Source of the DNA: Drosophila persimilis
Taxonomy: Eukaryota; Arthropoda; Insecta; Diptera; Drosophilidae
DNA length: 64,000 nt
Assembly (NCBI RefSeq): GCF_003286085.1
Contig: NW_020825368.1
Location: forward strand, 248,001 to 312,000
Reading direction: 5' to 3'
Shown here: in pieces, positions 34,260 through 46,254 of the stretch
Numbering within the stretch: the first letter of the stretch is position 1
Layout of the letters: the number at the start of each line of letters is the position of its first letter
The notes under the pieces: model-generated
Database searches by the model: none
The model's input: the letters and a program-made list of their open reading frames with translations, nothing else
What the model was told of the DNA's origin: nothing
Position numbers and translations under genes: made by a program

Positions 34260-34715
34260 ATGTGTGTTATGTTAATTCTTCTGTGAACAATTAAACTAAT
34301 CGCAATCTACAAAGGCAACAATTACAACATTCGCTCGTCTCGCAGCTGCAATCGAAAGTTCCGAAAACCGTATCAGAATTGTTCGTCTAGATCGCGGGAT
34401 CGTTGTCCTCGCCTTGCTCTCGCCGTTCTCGCTTAATTTTATCATTCGCTTGTCACCCACAACGCATTCAACGGCGCTTGCATTGTCGGTTCGTTCGCTT
34501 TGCAGCTACCTGCTGTGGTCCATCGATCAACGCATTCTTTCTATTGGAATTCCACCGCTTCACTTTCGTTTTGCTTTCGTTGCCGCTGCTGGAACTTTTG
34601 CTTTTGCTTTCACCGTTGGATTTGTGCTCTAGCTGTTGCTGCTTGCTGCGTTTTTTGTTGTTGTTATTTTTGGAAGCTCTAGTTCTGTGTCAGCGTAATT
34701 ACACTACACAACAAA
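34260..34715 (+). other. BEL-B 5' leader, copy 1
   Basis: A non-coding leader of about 455 bases, rich in CT and GC steps, ending ACAACAAA before the gag ATG. Open frames here have a serine/leucine/phenylalanine bias from CT-rich DNA and are not supported as genes. Confidence 0.6.
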
Positions 34716-37700
34716 ATGACGACGCTCGAAGACTTAAAACGCCAACGGAGCAATATAATACGAAATATAACTCGGATCAAATCTGTGGTAGATGCTAAAT
34801 CGGAAACCCCGATATGCAATGATGAGCTTCGCTATCGGTTGAACATCTTAGAAACGTATTTCAAGAATGTTTTAAATGTCCAAGCTAATATTGAAGACCT
34901 TAGTCCGAATGATGAAGGACGGGCAGATTTGGAGGATACATACATAGCAATCAAGCTAGCCATAAAGGATAAAATGGGAGGAGATCTGAACGCCAGCATT
35001 GTTGCGCCGGAACATATGCAAACTATAAGAATTTCATTCACTCGTTCGAGCAAATTGTTGTGCGTGAGTCTGGATTGTCTAATATAGAAAAGTTTAATTA
35101 TTTGCTGAGCTGCCTCACGGGGCCGGCATTAGATACAATTCAGACATTCCAGGTTACACGCGAAAACTATCCGAAGGCCCTAGCAAAACTCAAAAGCCGT
35201 TTTGATAATCCTACTCTTATATTTTTAGAAGGTATTGAGGCATTGTTTGCACTACAACCTGTGGAAAGGTCAAACAGTCAGCAGCTTCACAGCCTAGTGG
35301 ATAAGGCATCCGCTATATTAAGCTCGCTGGAGTCCATCGGCAAACCTGAGAACATTGTTCACGCTATGGTTATATATATTATAATGGAAAAGTGTGATCA
35401 GCAAACTCGGAACAAATGGAAGGAATCGCAGGACTACAAAACTCTGCCAACCTGGCTAGCATGCACACAGCTTTTGGAACGCCACTGTCAGTTTCCCCAT
35501 TCGTCAGGAAACTCGGCTGCTACTTCGTCACAACGAAAGGCTGAATCCAATAAGTCAAATCGTCATTCTAATCACCAAATAAACTCGTCGTTTGCTATCA
35601 CTAATCCGTCTTGTACACTTTGTTCTAGTTCTGGCCATAAGATCTCTAATTGCGCTCAGTTCAAGGCTATGAACAGCAACCAACGGTACGACAATGCAAA
35701 ACGCCTCGGTCTCTGCATCAATTGTCTTGGAAATAGTCATCGAGTGGCGCAATGTTCATCGACTCATCGTTGCCGATCCTGTAATCGGAATCATCATTCA
35801 TCTTTGCATCACTCTCAGCCGCAACAGCCACCCCAATCATCAGCAGGACAATCTTCAACTACTGAACCGGTACTCCAACCAGCGCAACCCTCCTGGCAAA
35901 CGGCTCATCAAGCTGCTTCACACTTTCATATGGAGATCGCAGCAGATGATCAAATTTTGTTGGCAACAGCTATGGTTTTGGTAAAGGATGCCACAGGTGA
36001 ATACAAACTCGGTAGAGCGTTGCTTGATTCATGTTCTCAGGTTAATTTTGTAACCGAAACCTTTGCACAAAAGCTTCGCCTTCGTCGTGAAAAACACCAC
36101 ATTGGAATTCGCAGTATAGGAGACTCCCTTACTAGTTTGAAGGCTCGTACGACTACCTCTATTAAGTCACGTACTTCCGGCTATCAGCTCACTCTCCAGT
36201 TTGGAGTCACATCCCATATTGCCTACCAGCCAGATAGTGAGATCGACATATCGAATTGGAACCTACCAGCTAACACTCCATTGGCTGACGAATCGTTCTA
36301 TAGGACTAAGCGTATTGATTTGTTACTGGGGACCGAAGCCTTCTATGGAGCTCTAGCTGTTGGCCAGATTCGCATTGGTCCAAATCTTCCCACTTTGCAG
36401 AAGACTCTTTTTGGTTGGGTTGTTGCTGGGAGGTACCAGCGGCAATATAACAGACAGCCACCATTGTGCTTGGCGACTGTAGAAGAGTCGATCGACAAGA
36501 ATTTTCAGCAATTATGGAAAGTGGACTCATTGGTCGATCCAAGCGCTAGAATGCTCCCAAATCATCGTCGCTGTGAGGACCATTTCAGGGACACAACACA
36601 TCAGGATGCCAGTGGGCGGATTGTCGTTCGCTTGCCATTTCAAGAAGATCCAAGTTGTCTTGGAAGTTCCTTCGATACAGCTCGAACTCGATTTTTTGCC
36701 ATTGAGAGACGTCTCGCTCGTCTACCGGAAATTCGCTCGCAGTATATCTCGTTCATGCAGGAATATGAAAGTTTCGGCCATATGTCCCTCGTACTGAATC
36801 CTAACTTGGAAGAACCGCATTATTATATACCCCACCATTTCGTTCTGAAACCAAGCAGTACCTCGACGAAGCTCAGAGTTGTCTTTGACGCCTCTTGCCG
36901 TACAACATCTCAAAGGTCACTTAACGATCTACTTTTAGTCGGCCCTACCATTCAGGATGAGTTATACTTGCAATTGCTGCGGTTCCGCATGCATAGGTTC
37001 GGCATCACAGCCGACGTCACAAAAATGTACAGGCAGGTACTTGTGAGTGAGAAGGATAGAAAATTCCAGTACATCTTGTGGCGAGCATCTCCAAATACGG
37101 ATCTTCAAACCTACCAACTCAATACAGTGACATATGGGACTGCGTCTGCCCCATTTCTCGCAACTCGTAGTTTGCATTACTTGGCTGAGGATTGTAAGGA
37201 TGCATGGCCATTAGGGGCTGCTGCTGTTAAAATTGCATTTTATGTTGACGACCTTTTGTGTGGGGCTGATGATATAGATACACTCTTCAAACTAAAAACT
37301 GAAATCACATCAACTCTCGCTCGTGGTCAGTTTCCATTATGCAAGTGGCATTCAAATCATCCAGGCGTGATGGAAGACGAATCTACCAAGGAATTAAACA
37401 TTTCAGAAAACTCAGTCAGCAGCACACTCGGCGTAACTTGGCATCAACGAAGTGATGCATTTAGTTTCATATTTAATCCAAAGGAAGTCTATCCCACTAC
37501 CACAAAACGAACAATTTTGTCTACTGCGTCGTCGCTATTCGATCCAATCGGTCTGCTATCACCGTTAGTCATTGTCTCTAAGATCATTCTTCAGGAGTTT
37601 TGGCTTTTGAAACTCGACTGGGACGAGTCTGTCCCCCAGAATTTAAGCCACGCATGGAGCAAGTGTTTGGAATCGCTGAATTCACTGTCGTCACTAGCGG

Positions 37701-37969
37701 TACCTCGTTTTTGCTTGCAGCCTGATACTAGGAGCATTCAAATACATGGATTTTGCGACGCATCGATTCGGGCATACGGCTGCTGTGTGTATGTGCGCAC
37801 GGAGAATTCGCTTGGACAGGTCACAGTGAAATTGTTCACTTCTAAGTCTAGAGTAGCACCAGTGAAGAAACAGTCTCTTCCGAAGCTTGAACTATGCGGC
37901 GCACATCTACTTTCTCAGTTGTATAACAAAGTCAAGGCCATATTCAGTAAATCTGAATCTCTTTCGTAG
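34716..37969 (+). pseudogene. gag-pol: BEL-B gag-protease-RT-RNase H, copy 1, frameshifted
   Basis: Starts at ATG 34716 (MTTLEDLKRQRSN). A 61-bp deletion near 35008 shifts the frame after about 98 codons; the rest is open in another frame from 35060 to 37969. Domains: DUF1759-like gag, Cys/His motifs (CTLCSSSGHKISNC, CINCLGNSHRVAQC), protease with LLDSCSQVNF where the catalytic DSG reads DSC, RT with TADVTKMYRQV and FYVDDLL, and the RNase H start (GFCDAS, PKLELCGAHLL). The element stops at about 37967, before the remaining RNase H acids and all of integrase, where CR1 sequence begins. Confidence 0.9.
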
Positions 37970-38443
37970 TGATCAGACGTGTTTTTTTTTTGCGCTCCGC
38001 ATTTTCTCTTTTTGTTTTGAATAAACAGCCGGTGTTTTCCTAACTAAATTCTAATTATACTTCCTAACCAGACAACAATCTGGAATCCTATTCTATTACG
38101 CGAGTGCATGCCTTTTGATTTGTGTTAAAACATTATTTAACGTTTTATTTTTCGGCGTCGGCTTGTGTTGTGTTGTTGCAGTGAGTGAGTATTGCATTGC
38201 AGTCCGCTCTCGTCTGGTAGCTTTTGTTGTGTTATCACTCTCTTCCTATCACCTAAACTTAAATAACTGTTCTTTCTCTCTCGCTCTCGTAACTTTCTGT
38301 TCAGTAGCTCTCTCTCTCTCATTAGCTGCTGCTGAAACTGTTCTCCTCTCCTCCTATTAGCGTTTGTCTGGCACACTGGTTTGATAGACATTTGTTTTGA
38401 AATATTATTTGATTTTAATTTTAATTTTGTTCAAATTTTTTAT
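37970..38443 (+). other. CR1 LINE 5' UTR
   Basis: Sequence between the BEL-B break and the CR1 ORF1 start. It is homologous to 63407-63900, nearly identical for the first 250 bases and then diverged with indels in CT-rich runs. It holds no coding region I can support. That it is the CR1 leader is inferred from its position and common border. Confidence 0.55.
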
Positions 38444-39229
38444 TATGGAGTTTTCTGTTGTATGTGCCAAAAAATCAAGAAATAAGCAGATGACCCACGA
38501 TCAGCCGATTATCCCCTGCTGGCTCTGCGACAGCGTAGTGCACGCAAATTGTGCTGGATTTTCTGGCCTTGTGAGTGATGCAAGTGCCAATAGTCGCTCG
38601 TTGCCGAAAATCGGACTCCGACCAGTCAAAGTGTATGGCAGCTGATTTCGTTTGCCACCCCAAGGGCAACGACAGCTGCTGGCGATGCAGATTCGGTTGC
38701 CGAATTCATCGCTTCGGAGAATGTGCAGCCAAGTACGTCTGCAGCGTCCGTGTCCGTAGTGTCCGCAAGCTCACTAGTTGTCCCGTCCATCCCAATCCCA
38801 CCAGTAAATAGACGTTCCGGACCTCCGGATATTGCCAACACAGGTACTAGGCCTGTGGTGCCCAAACCACTGGTGGGAGTCCCACCAAAACGACAAGTTT
38901 TTGTTTCACGGCTGGCCCCTGACCTCACATCGAATGTTGTAATTGCTTTTATTCAAAGCAGAATAAAAGCCGTGGGTTTAAAGGTGGAGAAATTTAACTT
39001 CTCTTATGCCAGGGAGATAGCCTCGTTTAAGATAAGCATCTCCCCAACTCAATTTGACACCATTTGCTCCGCCAAATTTTGGCCGGAGCATTTGGTGGTG
39101 AAGGAGTTTAAGGGTAAGAAGAAGAATAGGCCCCCCATATCCCTTACAAATCTTTCCAGTGTGCCACCCTCAACCTCAACTTCCTCTTCCTCAACTTCCC
39201 GTCTTGCTTCCACCATTCCAAAAAACTAA
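38444..39229 (+). pseudogene. CR1 LINE ORF1
   Basis: Starts MEFSVVCAKK. An N-terminal Cys/His region (CWLCDSVVHANCAGF) resembles the PHD-like finger found in CR1 ORF1 proteins. A frameshift near 38580 follows. The C-terminal part is open at 38723-39229, with a Ser/Pro-rich linker and an RRM-like start (RQVFVSRLAPDLTSN). ORF1 proteins of this kind bind the element RNA. Confidence 0.65.
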
Positions 39230-40155
39230 CTTCTCTTTTAGTAACCTATCAGAATGTAAGAGGCTTGCGTAGTAAGCTCAGCATTCTTTTCCGGGATAGT
39301 GTTGCATTTGCTTCCCACGTTATTGTGTTTACTGAAACCTGGGTAAAGCCGGACATTCTTAGTTCCGAGGTTTTGGCAGGTCGGTACACAACTTTTAGAA
39401 AGGACCGTTCGTCTCGACGTGCACGAGGGGTTCTAATTGCAGTGGACTCTTACTTCACGTCGGAACACTTCACAGTCCAAGTTCAACAGGAACTGGAGTT
39501 CCTGTGCGGTAAAACTGATTCTTCCCCGCTTTCGCTATATTCATTACTTGCTCGTATATCTCACCTTCTTCGGATATTTCAATTTATGAGCAGCACTTGT
39601 CCGCTTTAACCGCTGTTTCTTCCTCGCTATCTGATAAAGATCGTATGATAGTTCTTGGTGACTTCAACTTGCCAGGAACTGTTTGGTTTTCGGTAAACGA
39701 GTCTAGTATCCTAGTGCCCATGTCACGACATGACTTTGTTGACGGCTTGCTTGACCTGTCCCTGTCTCAAGTCAATCATGTGAAAAATTCCTTGGGTCGA
39801 TTGCTTGATCTATGCTTTGTATCGGATCCGACCATAGTGTTGTTAACCCGAGCCCTTCCGCTCACTATACCTGAAGACGCCTACCACCCTACTTTCGAGG
39901 TGTCGCTAGATATAGGACCAACTGTATTGGATCGGTCGAGTAGACTACCTGAACGTGTCCGCTGCTTTCGTAAAGCCGAGTTTGCGAGCTTAATAACCTC
40001 CTTAGGGATTTTGATTGGTCCGCTTTGTACTTGTGCACTGATGTCACAACAGGCCAAAACATTTTTTACAATGCTCTTGGCACATTTTTTGATTCTTGTG
40101 TCCCGCTTTCTTGTCCGATTAGATCTGGAAAACCCCCTTGGTTTATCAAAGAGTT
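39230..40155 (+). pseudogene. CR1 LINE ORF2, endonuclease part, interrupted by BEL-C
   Basis: Endonuclease motifs VTYQNVRGLRSK, VFTETW, ARGVLIAV and VLGDFNLPG are visible across two or three frames, with shifts near 39515 and 39600. The reading (PPWFIKE in one frame) stops at 40155, where the roo-like LTR starts, and resumes at 49862 with LSSLKNLKSRLYKKF after the GAGTT target duplication. Confidence 0.8.
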
Positions 40156-40683
40156 TGTTCAGCCACAGACATGTATTTAATGAATATTAGGAATATACAA
40201 TTCAATCATGTCACTTCATTTGAATGAATATGACGACACGAAAAATACATTAGCAACTAAAAATAGACAATAGCACTTGTAAACCCGAACGCACCAAAAG
40301 GGATCAAGCAATAAACTATCTACTTTATTGCTGCCAAGTACCTAAGTAAATGCACTGAAATGTAACCCCCGCACAGAGCAAGTGTACCCAATCTAAAAAT
40401 ACACTCACAAGGAGCCTGTGCGTTCCTTCCCATAGAATAAGAATACCACATACCACTGTTCAATAAAATCAGTATCAGAAACAGTACCATAGCTGCCTGT
40501 CACTCATCTTCCATCGCAATCAACAGAGGCTGTCGCTGTGTCTTCAGATCCTCACTTGCGCACCGTAGGATACCCACTCCGCAGTCCAACTGGTTCAAGT
40601 TCTAGTTGCGACGACCAAACTGTAGACGGTTTATGTACCGTATGCAACCCAGCTTCCTACACACACACATACACACATTAACA
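40156..40683 (+). repeat. BEL-C 5' LTR
   Basis: TGTTCAGCC...TTAACA, 528 bp. Compared with the 3' LTR it lacks about 30 bases near 40210 and has about 35 extra CA-rich bases near 40642-40676. Confidence 0.85.
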
Positions 40684-40685
40684 TT

Positions 40686-40703
40686 TGGTGACCCCCGACC
40701 TTG
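40686..40703 (+). other. BEL-C primer binding site
   Basis: TGGTGACCCCCGACCTTG, two bases after the 5' LTR. It fits a tRNA CCA end; the tRNA is not identified. Confidence 0.75.
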
Positions 40704-41099
40704 GTCATCCTTTCAACCTGTCAGACAAGCTACAGTGAAAGGATTCGATCTGGACATCAGATTGAAGCAGTCAACAAGATATCTTCAATAAAAATTTGGC
40801 ATCCGGCCATACACTTACGGTAGCATCTCCTACCAATAAGTATCACTTTGGAAAATCTGACATATTCAGGTTATCAGCCAACAGAAAAACAGCTATAGAA
40901 TTCGATTACCACCGAGGCAATCAATTTTTGTTTTTTCGTGCGTTCCATAGATTGGAAACAGCACAAATCCCTCCATCCAACACATCACCTGTACTATTAC
41001 CTTTCTGACCAACAACGGTTGCGATTCGGAGCGTATCCAGCTGCAAAGCAAATAAAACACTCCCAACGGGTTAAAAAGTAATAAGTACAAACAGATAGA

Positions 41100-42501
41100 A
41101 TGGATACACATATGGAGGCAGAAGCTGCCGCTACAATGGCAATGGATGTGCAGCAAGAGATTGGTGAGGAAATATCGAGGTGCATTCGGAACTTTAAAAA
41201 AGATTCCCAAGAACGAAAGCAAACGGCCTCTTATTTTCAAGCCAAAATATCAGCACTCGAAAATGCGTGGAATCGCTTCAACAAAAACAACTCCAAACTT
41301 CGCGATACAGACAAAACGGATGAATACGTAAAATTCCGTGAAGACTTACGTACAACATGTAAGCAACACATTACGATCTTTACCGAATGCATGGATAAGC
41401 TATCACAGACGTCTGGTGCTCGTGGGGAACGTCAGATCGTCTTTAAAGAAAAGCATGAGAATCCTCCAGTAGATCCCAAAGAAAGCGGTCTGATCCAGCA
41501 GTCCTCGAAGGATTACAGCAAACTGCTTTCACTATGTCGCCGACAAAAGGCCATAGTAGAGTCCGTTAAACGCAATCTGGAACAACTTTCAGAGGCGGAA
41601 GGACGCACATCAAGTGATTTGATAAAATCACTATGGACTCAAGCGCAGGAAGTCCACTTCACAATTCATGAGGAATATGAGGACCCAGCGGAAGGAGGAT
41701 ACGACATGGAATCCTACCTAACACTGGAAAGTAAAGTCCAAAGAGCATTGGCAAAATCAGCCACACCAAACACGGATAACGTGCATCTTCCACGCATCAG
41801 CATCCCAAAGTTTGATGGGGATCTATTAAAATGGACCCAGTTCTTCGATCTTTTCTCATGCATGGTGCATGAGACCAACATGCCTACGGGGAAAAAGATG
41901 TAGTATCTTAAAACCACCGTTACCGGCGAGACAGAAAGATTGATTCGACATATCGATCTAAAGGAAGAAAATTATGAAGCCGCTTGGGAAATAATAGTTG
42001 ACGCATACAACAATCCCAGAGATGTTTCGAACACGGTACTGAACCGCTTCCTCAATCACCAAACAATTAATGACGATCCCAAGTCATTAAAAGAGTTGTA
42101 TGTATATAACAACCATAGAATCCCTTGCATCACTAAAGGGATCGGGCATCAATATATCTACATGGGATCCAATATTGATTGCCATTATCAGAAACAAACT
42201 GGATGTTACAAATAAGGCTTTGTATGAGCATTCATTGGGAAGCTCAAAGGACATTTAGGCGCTGGATACGATGCTTCAGTTCTGGGAGCAAAGAATTCGA
42301 GTTCTAGGAACTAGTAAGAAGCCACCAGCATCAAGGAGAGAGCCAAAAGGCACGACATGTCCATCAGCAAACACAGGGAGAGCGCGAGCACCCTTATGCA
42401 CATTCTGCAAGAAAGCAAGCCATTGGCTCTACGGATGCGAAGAATTTCGGTCCAAATCCCCATCAGAACGACTAAATTCTGTCCAAAAACAAAAAATGTG
42501 A
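41100..42501 (+). pseudogene. gag: BEL-C gag
   Basis: Starts MDTHMEAEAAATMAM at 41100. There is a coiled-coil-rich N-terminal half, then the DUF1759-like region (PRISIPKFDGDLLKW). A TAG at 41901 interrupts it, and the same sequence carries on (41940-42215 RHIDLKEENYEAAWEII). Another shift leads to 42271-42501 with a knuckle CTFCKKASHWLYGC. At least two breaks occur, so no intact Gag can form. Confidence 0.8.
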
Positions 42502-42539
42502 GTTTATTGCTTTAGAAGTGTGACAAGAAGCACAACACG

Positions 42540-43718
42540 ATGCTATATTTGGAAACAGCATCGGGCGCAGCTACAGAATCAAGAGGCCCGACGGTTGGTG
42601 CAGCAAGTAACAATAGTTACAATCTTCTGGCCACAGCAAAGGTTGCAGTAGAAGCCAACAACGGGCAGGTTGCTAATTTCAGAGCACTGCTAGATTCAGG
42701 ATCACAGATTAACTTGATCTCTGAACGAATGGCATCAATGTTGTCACTCAAACTAAAAGACACAACATTACGGATCGAAGAAATTGGAGGTCAATCAAAG
42801 ACCAACAGAGCACGAGCAAATGTGCTCATGAAATCCCTTCACAATGGGTTTACGCAAAGAATGTAAGCTTTCGTATTATCACAGATAATAGCTGATCAAC
42901 TAGCTCAGGCACTCGATACAGAGAGCTTAATCGTACCAAGCAAGATCTCACTGGCAGATCCAAACTTCCATAAGCCAGGCAAAATCGGCATGCTAATCGG
43001 ATCCGAGCATTACTACTCGCTGCTGCTACCAGATCAACAGCAGCTAAGGACAGGAGGCCCGTTGCTACAAAACACGAAACTGGGATGGATTGTGGCAGGA
43101 AAAGTCAAATCTGCCCACAATTCCTCACCCATTTGTGCCACGGGAGTAAACGAGCTCATGGAAAGATTCTGGACTCTGGACAATCTAGAGACGGAAGACA
43201 AACCACGCACTCCAGTGGAAGCACGGTGTGAAGCTCATTTTATAGAAAATCTTCAGACAGCTTCAGACGGCCGTTTTATTGTAAAGCTCCCATTTTCCGA
43301 ACACCCTTCAGCCCTGGGGGAGTCGTTGGAAACCGCAACAAAAAGATTCCTAGCGTTGGAGCGGCGAAGCTCAACAGAAACTTGGAAGAGTTATGTGGAC
43401 TTCATGGAAAAGTATGAAGGACTAGGACATATGAAGATTGTGCCAGCATCAAAAGTTCCCAAAAGGCACTACTTCATTCCACATCATTGTGTACTCAAAC
43501 CTGAGAGCAGCACCACAAAGCTTCGGGTAGTATTCGATGCCTCATGCAAATCAACAAGCGGGAAATCTTTGAACGACATTCTGCAGGCTGGACCCACCGT
43601 TCAGAGTGAACTTATGTCCATTTTGCTACGATTTCGAATTCATAAGTACGTATTCAAAGCGGACATAGAAAAGATGTACCGGCAAGTGTGGATGAATCCG
43701 GAGGATCAATTCCATCAG
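42540..43718 (+). pseudogene. pro-pol: BEL-C protease and RT start, first copy of the tandem duplication
   Basis: The protease frame 42540-42866 has the LLDSGSQINLI motif and then a stop. The RT N-terminal region follows in 42990-43718 (MLIGSEHYYSLLLPD, TKLRVVFDASCKS, KADIEKMYRQV). The duplication junction at 43718/43719 cuts RT after FHQ, so this copy has no catalytic box. Confidence 0.85.
42649..43718 (+). repeat. 1070-bp tandem duplication, copy 1
   Basis: 42649-43718 is repeated directly at 43719-44788 with no difference that I could see. The bases CAG precede each start (42646-42648, 43716-43718) and end the second copy (44786-44788), giving 3-bp microhomology at the junction. Confidence 0.95.
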
Positions 43719-44788
43719 TAGAAGCCAACAACGGGCAGGTTGCTAATTTCAGAGCACTGCTAGATTCAGGATCACAGATTAACTTGATCTCTGAACGAAT
43801 GGCATCAATGTTGTCACTCAAACTAAAAGACACAACATTACGGATCGAAGAAATTGGAGGTCAATCAAAGACCAACAGAGCACGAGCAAATGTGCTCATG
43901 AAATCCCTTCACAATGGGTTTACGCAAAGAATGTAAGCTTTCGTATTATCACAGATAATAGCTGATCAACTAGCTCAGGCACTCGATACAGAGAGCTTAA
44001 TCGTACCAAGCAAGATCTCACTGGCAGATCCAAACTTCCATAAGCCAGGCAAAATCGGCATGCTAATCGGATCCGAGCATTACTACTCGCTGCTGCTACC
44101 AGATCAACAGCAGCTAAGGACAGGAGGCCCGTTGCTACAAAACACGAAACTGGGATGGATTGTGGCAGGAAAAGTCAAATCTGCCCACAATTCCTCACCC
44201 ATTTGTGCCACGGGAGTAAACGAGCTCATGGAAAGATTCTGGACTCTGGACAATCTAGAGACGGAAGACAAACCACGCACTCCAGTGGAAGCACGGTGTG
44301 AAGCTCATTTTATAGAAAATCTTCAGACAGCTTCAGACGGCCGTTTTATTGTAAAGCTCCCATTTTCCGAACACCCTTCAGCCCTGGGGGAGTCGTTGGA
44401 AACCGCAACAAAAAGATTCCTAGCGTTGGAGCGGCGAAGCTCAACAGAAACTTGGAAGAGTTATGTGGACTTCATGGAAAAGTATGAAGGACTAGGACAT
44501 ATGAAGATTGTGCCAGCATCAAAAGTTCCCAAAAGGCACTACTTCATTCCACATCATTGTGTACTCAAACCTGAGAGCAGCACCACAAAGCTTCGGGTAG
44601 TATTCGATGCCTCATGCAAATCAACAAGCGGGAAATCTTTGAACGACATTCTGCAGGCTGGACCCACCGTTCAGAGTGAACTTATGTCCATTTTGCTACG
44701 ATTTCGAATTCATAAGTACGTATTCAAAGCGGACATAGAAAAGATGTACCGGCAAGTGTGGATGAATCCGGAGGATCAATTCCATCAG
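43719..44788 (+). repeat. 1070-bp tandem duplication, copy 2
   Basis: The direct partner of 42649-43718. It carries the same protease stop at about 43934, so the break predates the duplication. Confidence 0.95.
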
Positions 44789-46171
44789 ATGATAGTCTGG
44801 AGAAACAATCCATCCGAAGAGATCAGGTACTATCGCCTGAAAACAGTAACATATGGGACAACAGCTGCTCCGTTCCTCGCAACGAAATGTCTGGATCATT
44901 TGGCAATACAATACAAAGACAGACTACCAGTAGGATCAACAACATTAAAAACCGATTTCTATGTTGACGACTGTCTAACTGGAGCAAACACGATTCCAGA
45001 GGCAATTCATGTTCGACAAGAACTAAATAAGATATTGCTACCGTCCGGATTCAAATTGCGCAAGTGGTGCTCCAACAATGAGCAACTTCTCCAAGGAATC
45101 CCCAAAGAGGATATTGTAACCGATGTAAAATTAGGAGAGAAACTAGAGCACTACAGCGTGAAAACTCTGGGTCTCATCTGGATGCCGAAGAAGGATACAT
45201 TGTGTGGACGAACACAGAAAAGCCAGGCTACACGCATCACCAAACGGGTGGTATGTTCCGAACTGGCCCAAATCTTTGACCCACTAGGACTCTTTGCACC
45301 GGTGGTAGTAAAGGCAAAAATCTTCATGCAACAACTTTGGGAGCTCAAACTGGATTGGGATGACGAATTACCATTACAACACCAAATCGAATGTAAAGAA
45401 TACCGGGACGACTTACAAACATTAAACAAAATGCAAATTCCCCGGCATATCTACGATGGTAAAATGCCAGTTACCCAAGAACTCCATACGTTTGTAGATG
45501 CATCAGAACGAGCATTTGGCGCAGCTGTATATGTACGCGCTACATACAAAAACAACCAAGTGTCAGTAAGACTGCTCTGTTCGAAATCACGTGTGGCGCC
45601 GACAGCCAAACAATCGCCACCACGGTTAGAACTTTGTGCTGCAGTCCTCGGTGCCGAGCTCACAAACCGAGTCCGACAGGATCTGCACATGGACATTAAC
45701 ACGGTTTCAGGATGGTTTTGGAGTGATTCCACCGTTGTGTTATCCTGGATAAACTCATCGTCATCAACATACCATACCTTTGTGGCAAATCGAATAGCCA
45801 AAATCCAGGCATTAACAAACCAGTCACAATGCCGTCACGTGTCATCGGCCAACAACGCAGCCGATGTCCTGTCGAGAGGAATTGCAGCAAGCAGACTGGC
45901 AGATCACAATCTGTGGTTATATGGACCATTATTCCTGCACGGATCTCGAGACAACTGGACGAAGGCACCCAACATACAACCCAGCAATCTTGAGAGAAAA
46001 GCTAAACATGTAAGCTTGCCAATCACACCCAGCGCACTTGGGGATGAATTATATACTTGCAGACATAGCAACTCGTTTCACAAACTGCAACGCATTGTGG
46101 CATATATGTTACGCTTCTGCTACAAAACCAACAGAGCGACGACACCACGACGCTCTGCGCAGAAGAACTGA
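43719..46171 (+). pseudogene. pol: BEL-C protease, RT and RNase H (second copy onwards)
   Basis: The protease piece LLDSGSQINLI ends in a stop at about 43936. From 44060 a 703-residue frame contains the RT (KADIEKMYRQV, FYVDDCL with YVDD at about 44960) and a full RNase H (TFVDAS, PRLELCA, WSDSTVVLSWI, NAADVLSRG). The frame ends at 46171, and integrase follows in another frame from about 46150. RT and RNase H catalytic residues all look present. Confidence 0.85.
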
Positions 46172-46254
46172 CTCACGCCAGCACTATAATCCTGCGAACC
46201 ACACAACAAGTCGAGTTTACAGCAGAGTTAAAACAGTTCCAACGCTATAAGACT

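Larger units (their letters stand above)
31912..38220 (+). repeat. Duplicated block, copy 1 (DINE end, Tnp2 relic, BEL-B, CR1 5' end)
   Basis: Nearly identical to 57282-63660, with an offset of about 25.4 kb. The block ends lie inside a DINE-like repeat on the left and CR1 5' sequence on the right. Known differences are a 61-bp loss in BEL-B gag near 35008, small changes in the transposase near 32900 and 33135, and scattered substitutions. Confidence 0.9.

Noticed and set aside
34403..34798. Leu/Ser/Phe-rich open frames, also at 59779-60174
   Set aside because: These come from CT-rich BEL-B leader DNA and are conserved only because the block is duplicated; they overlap the real gag start.
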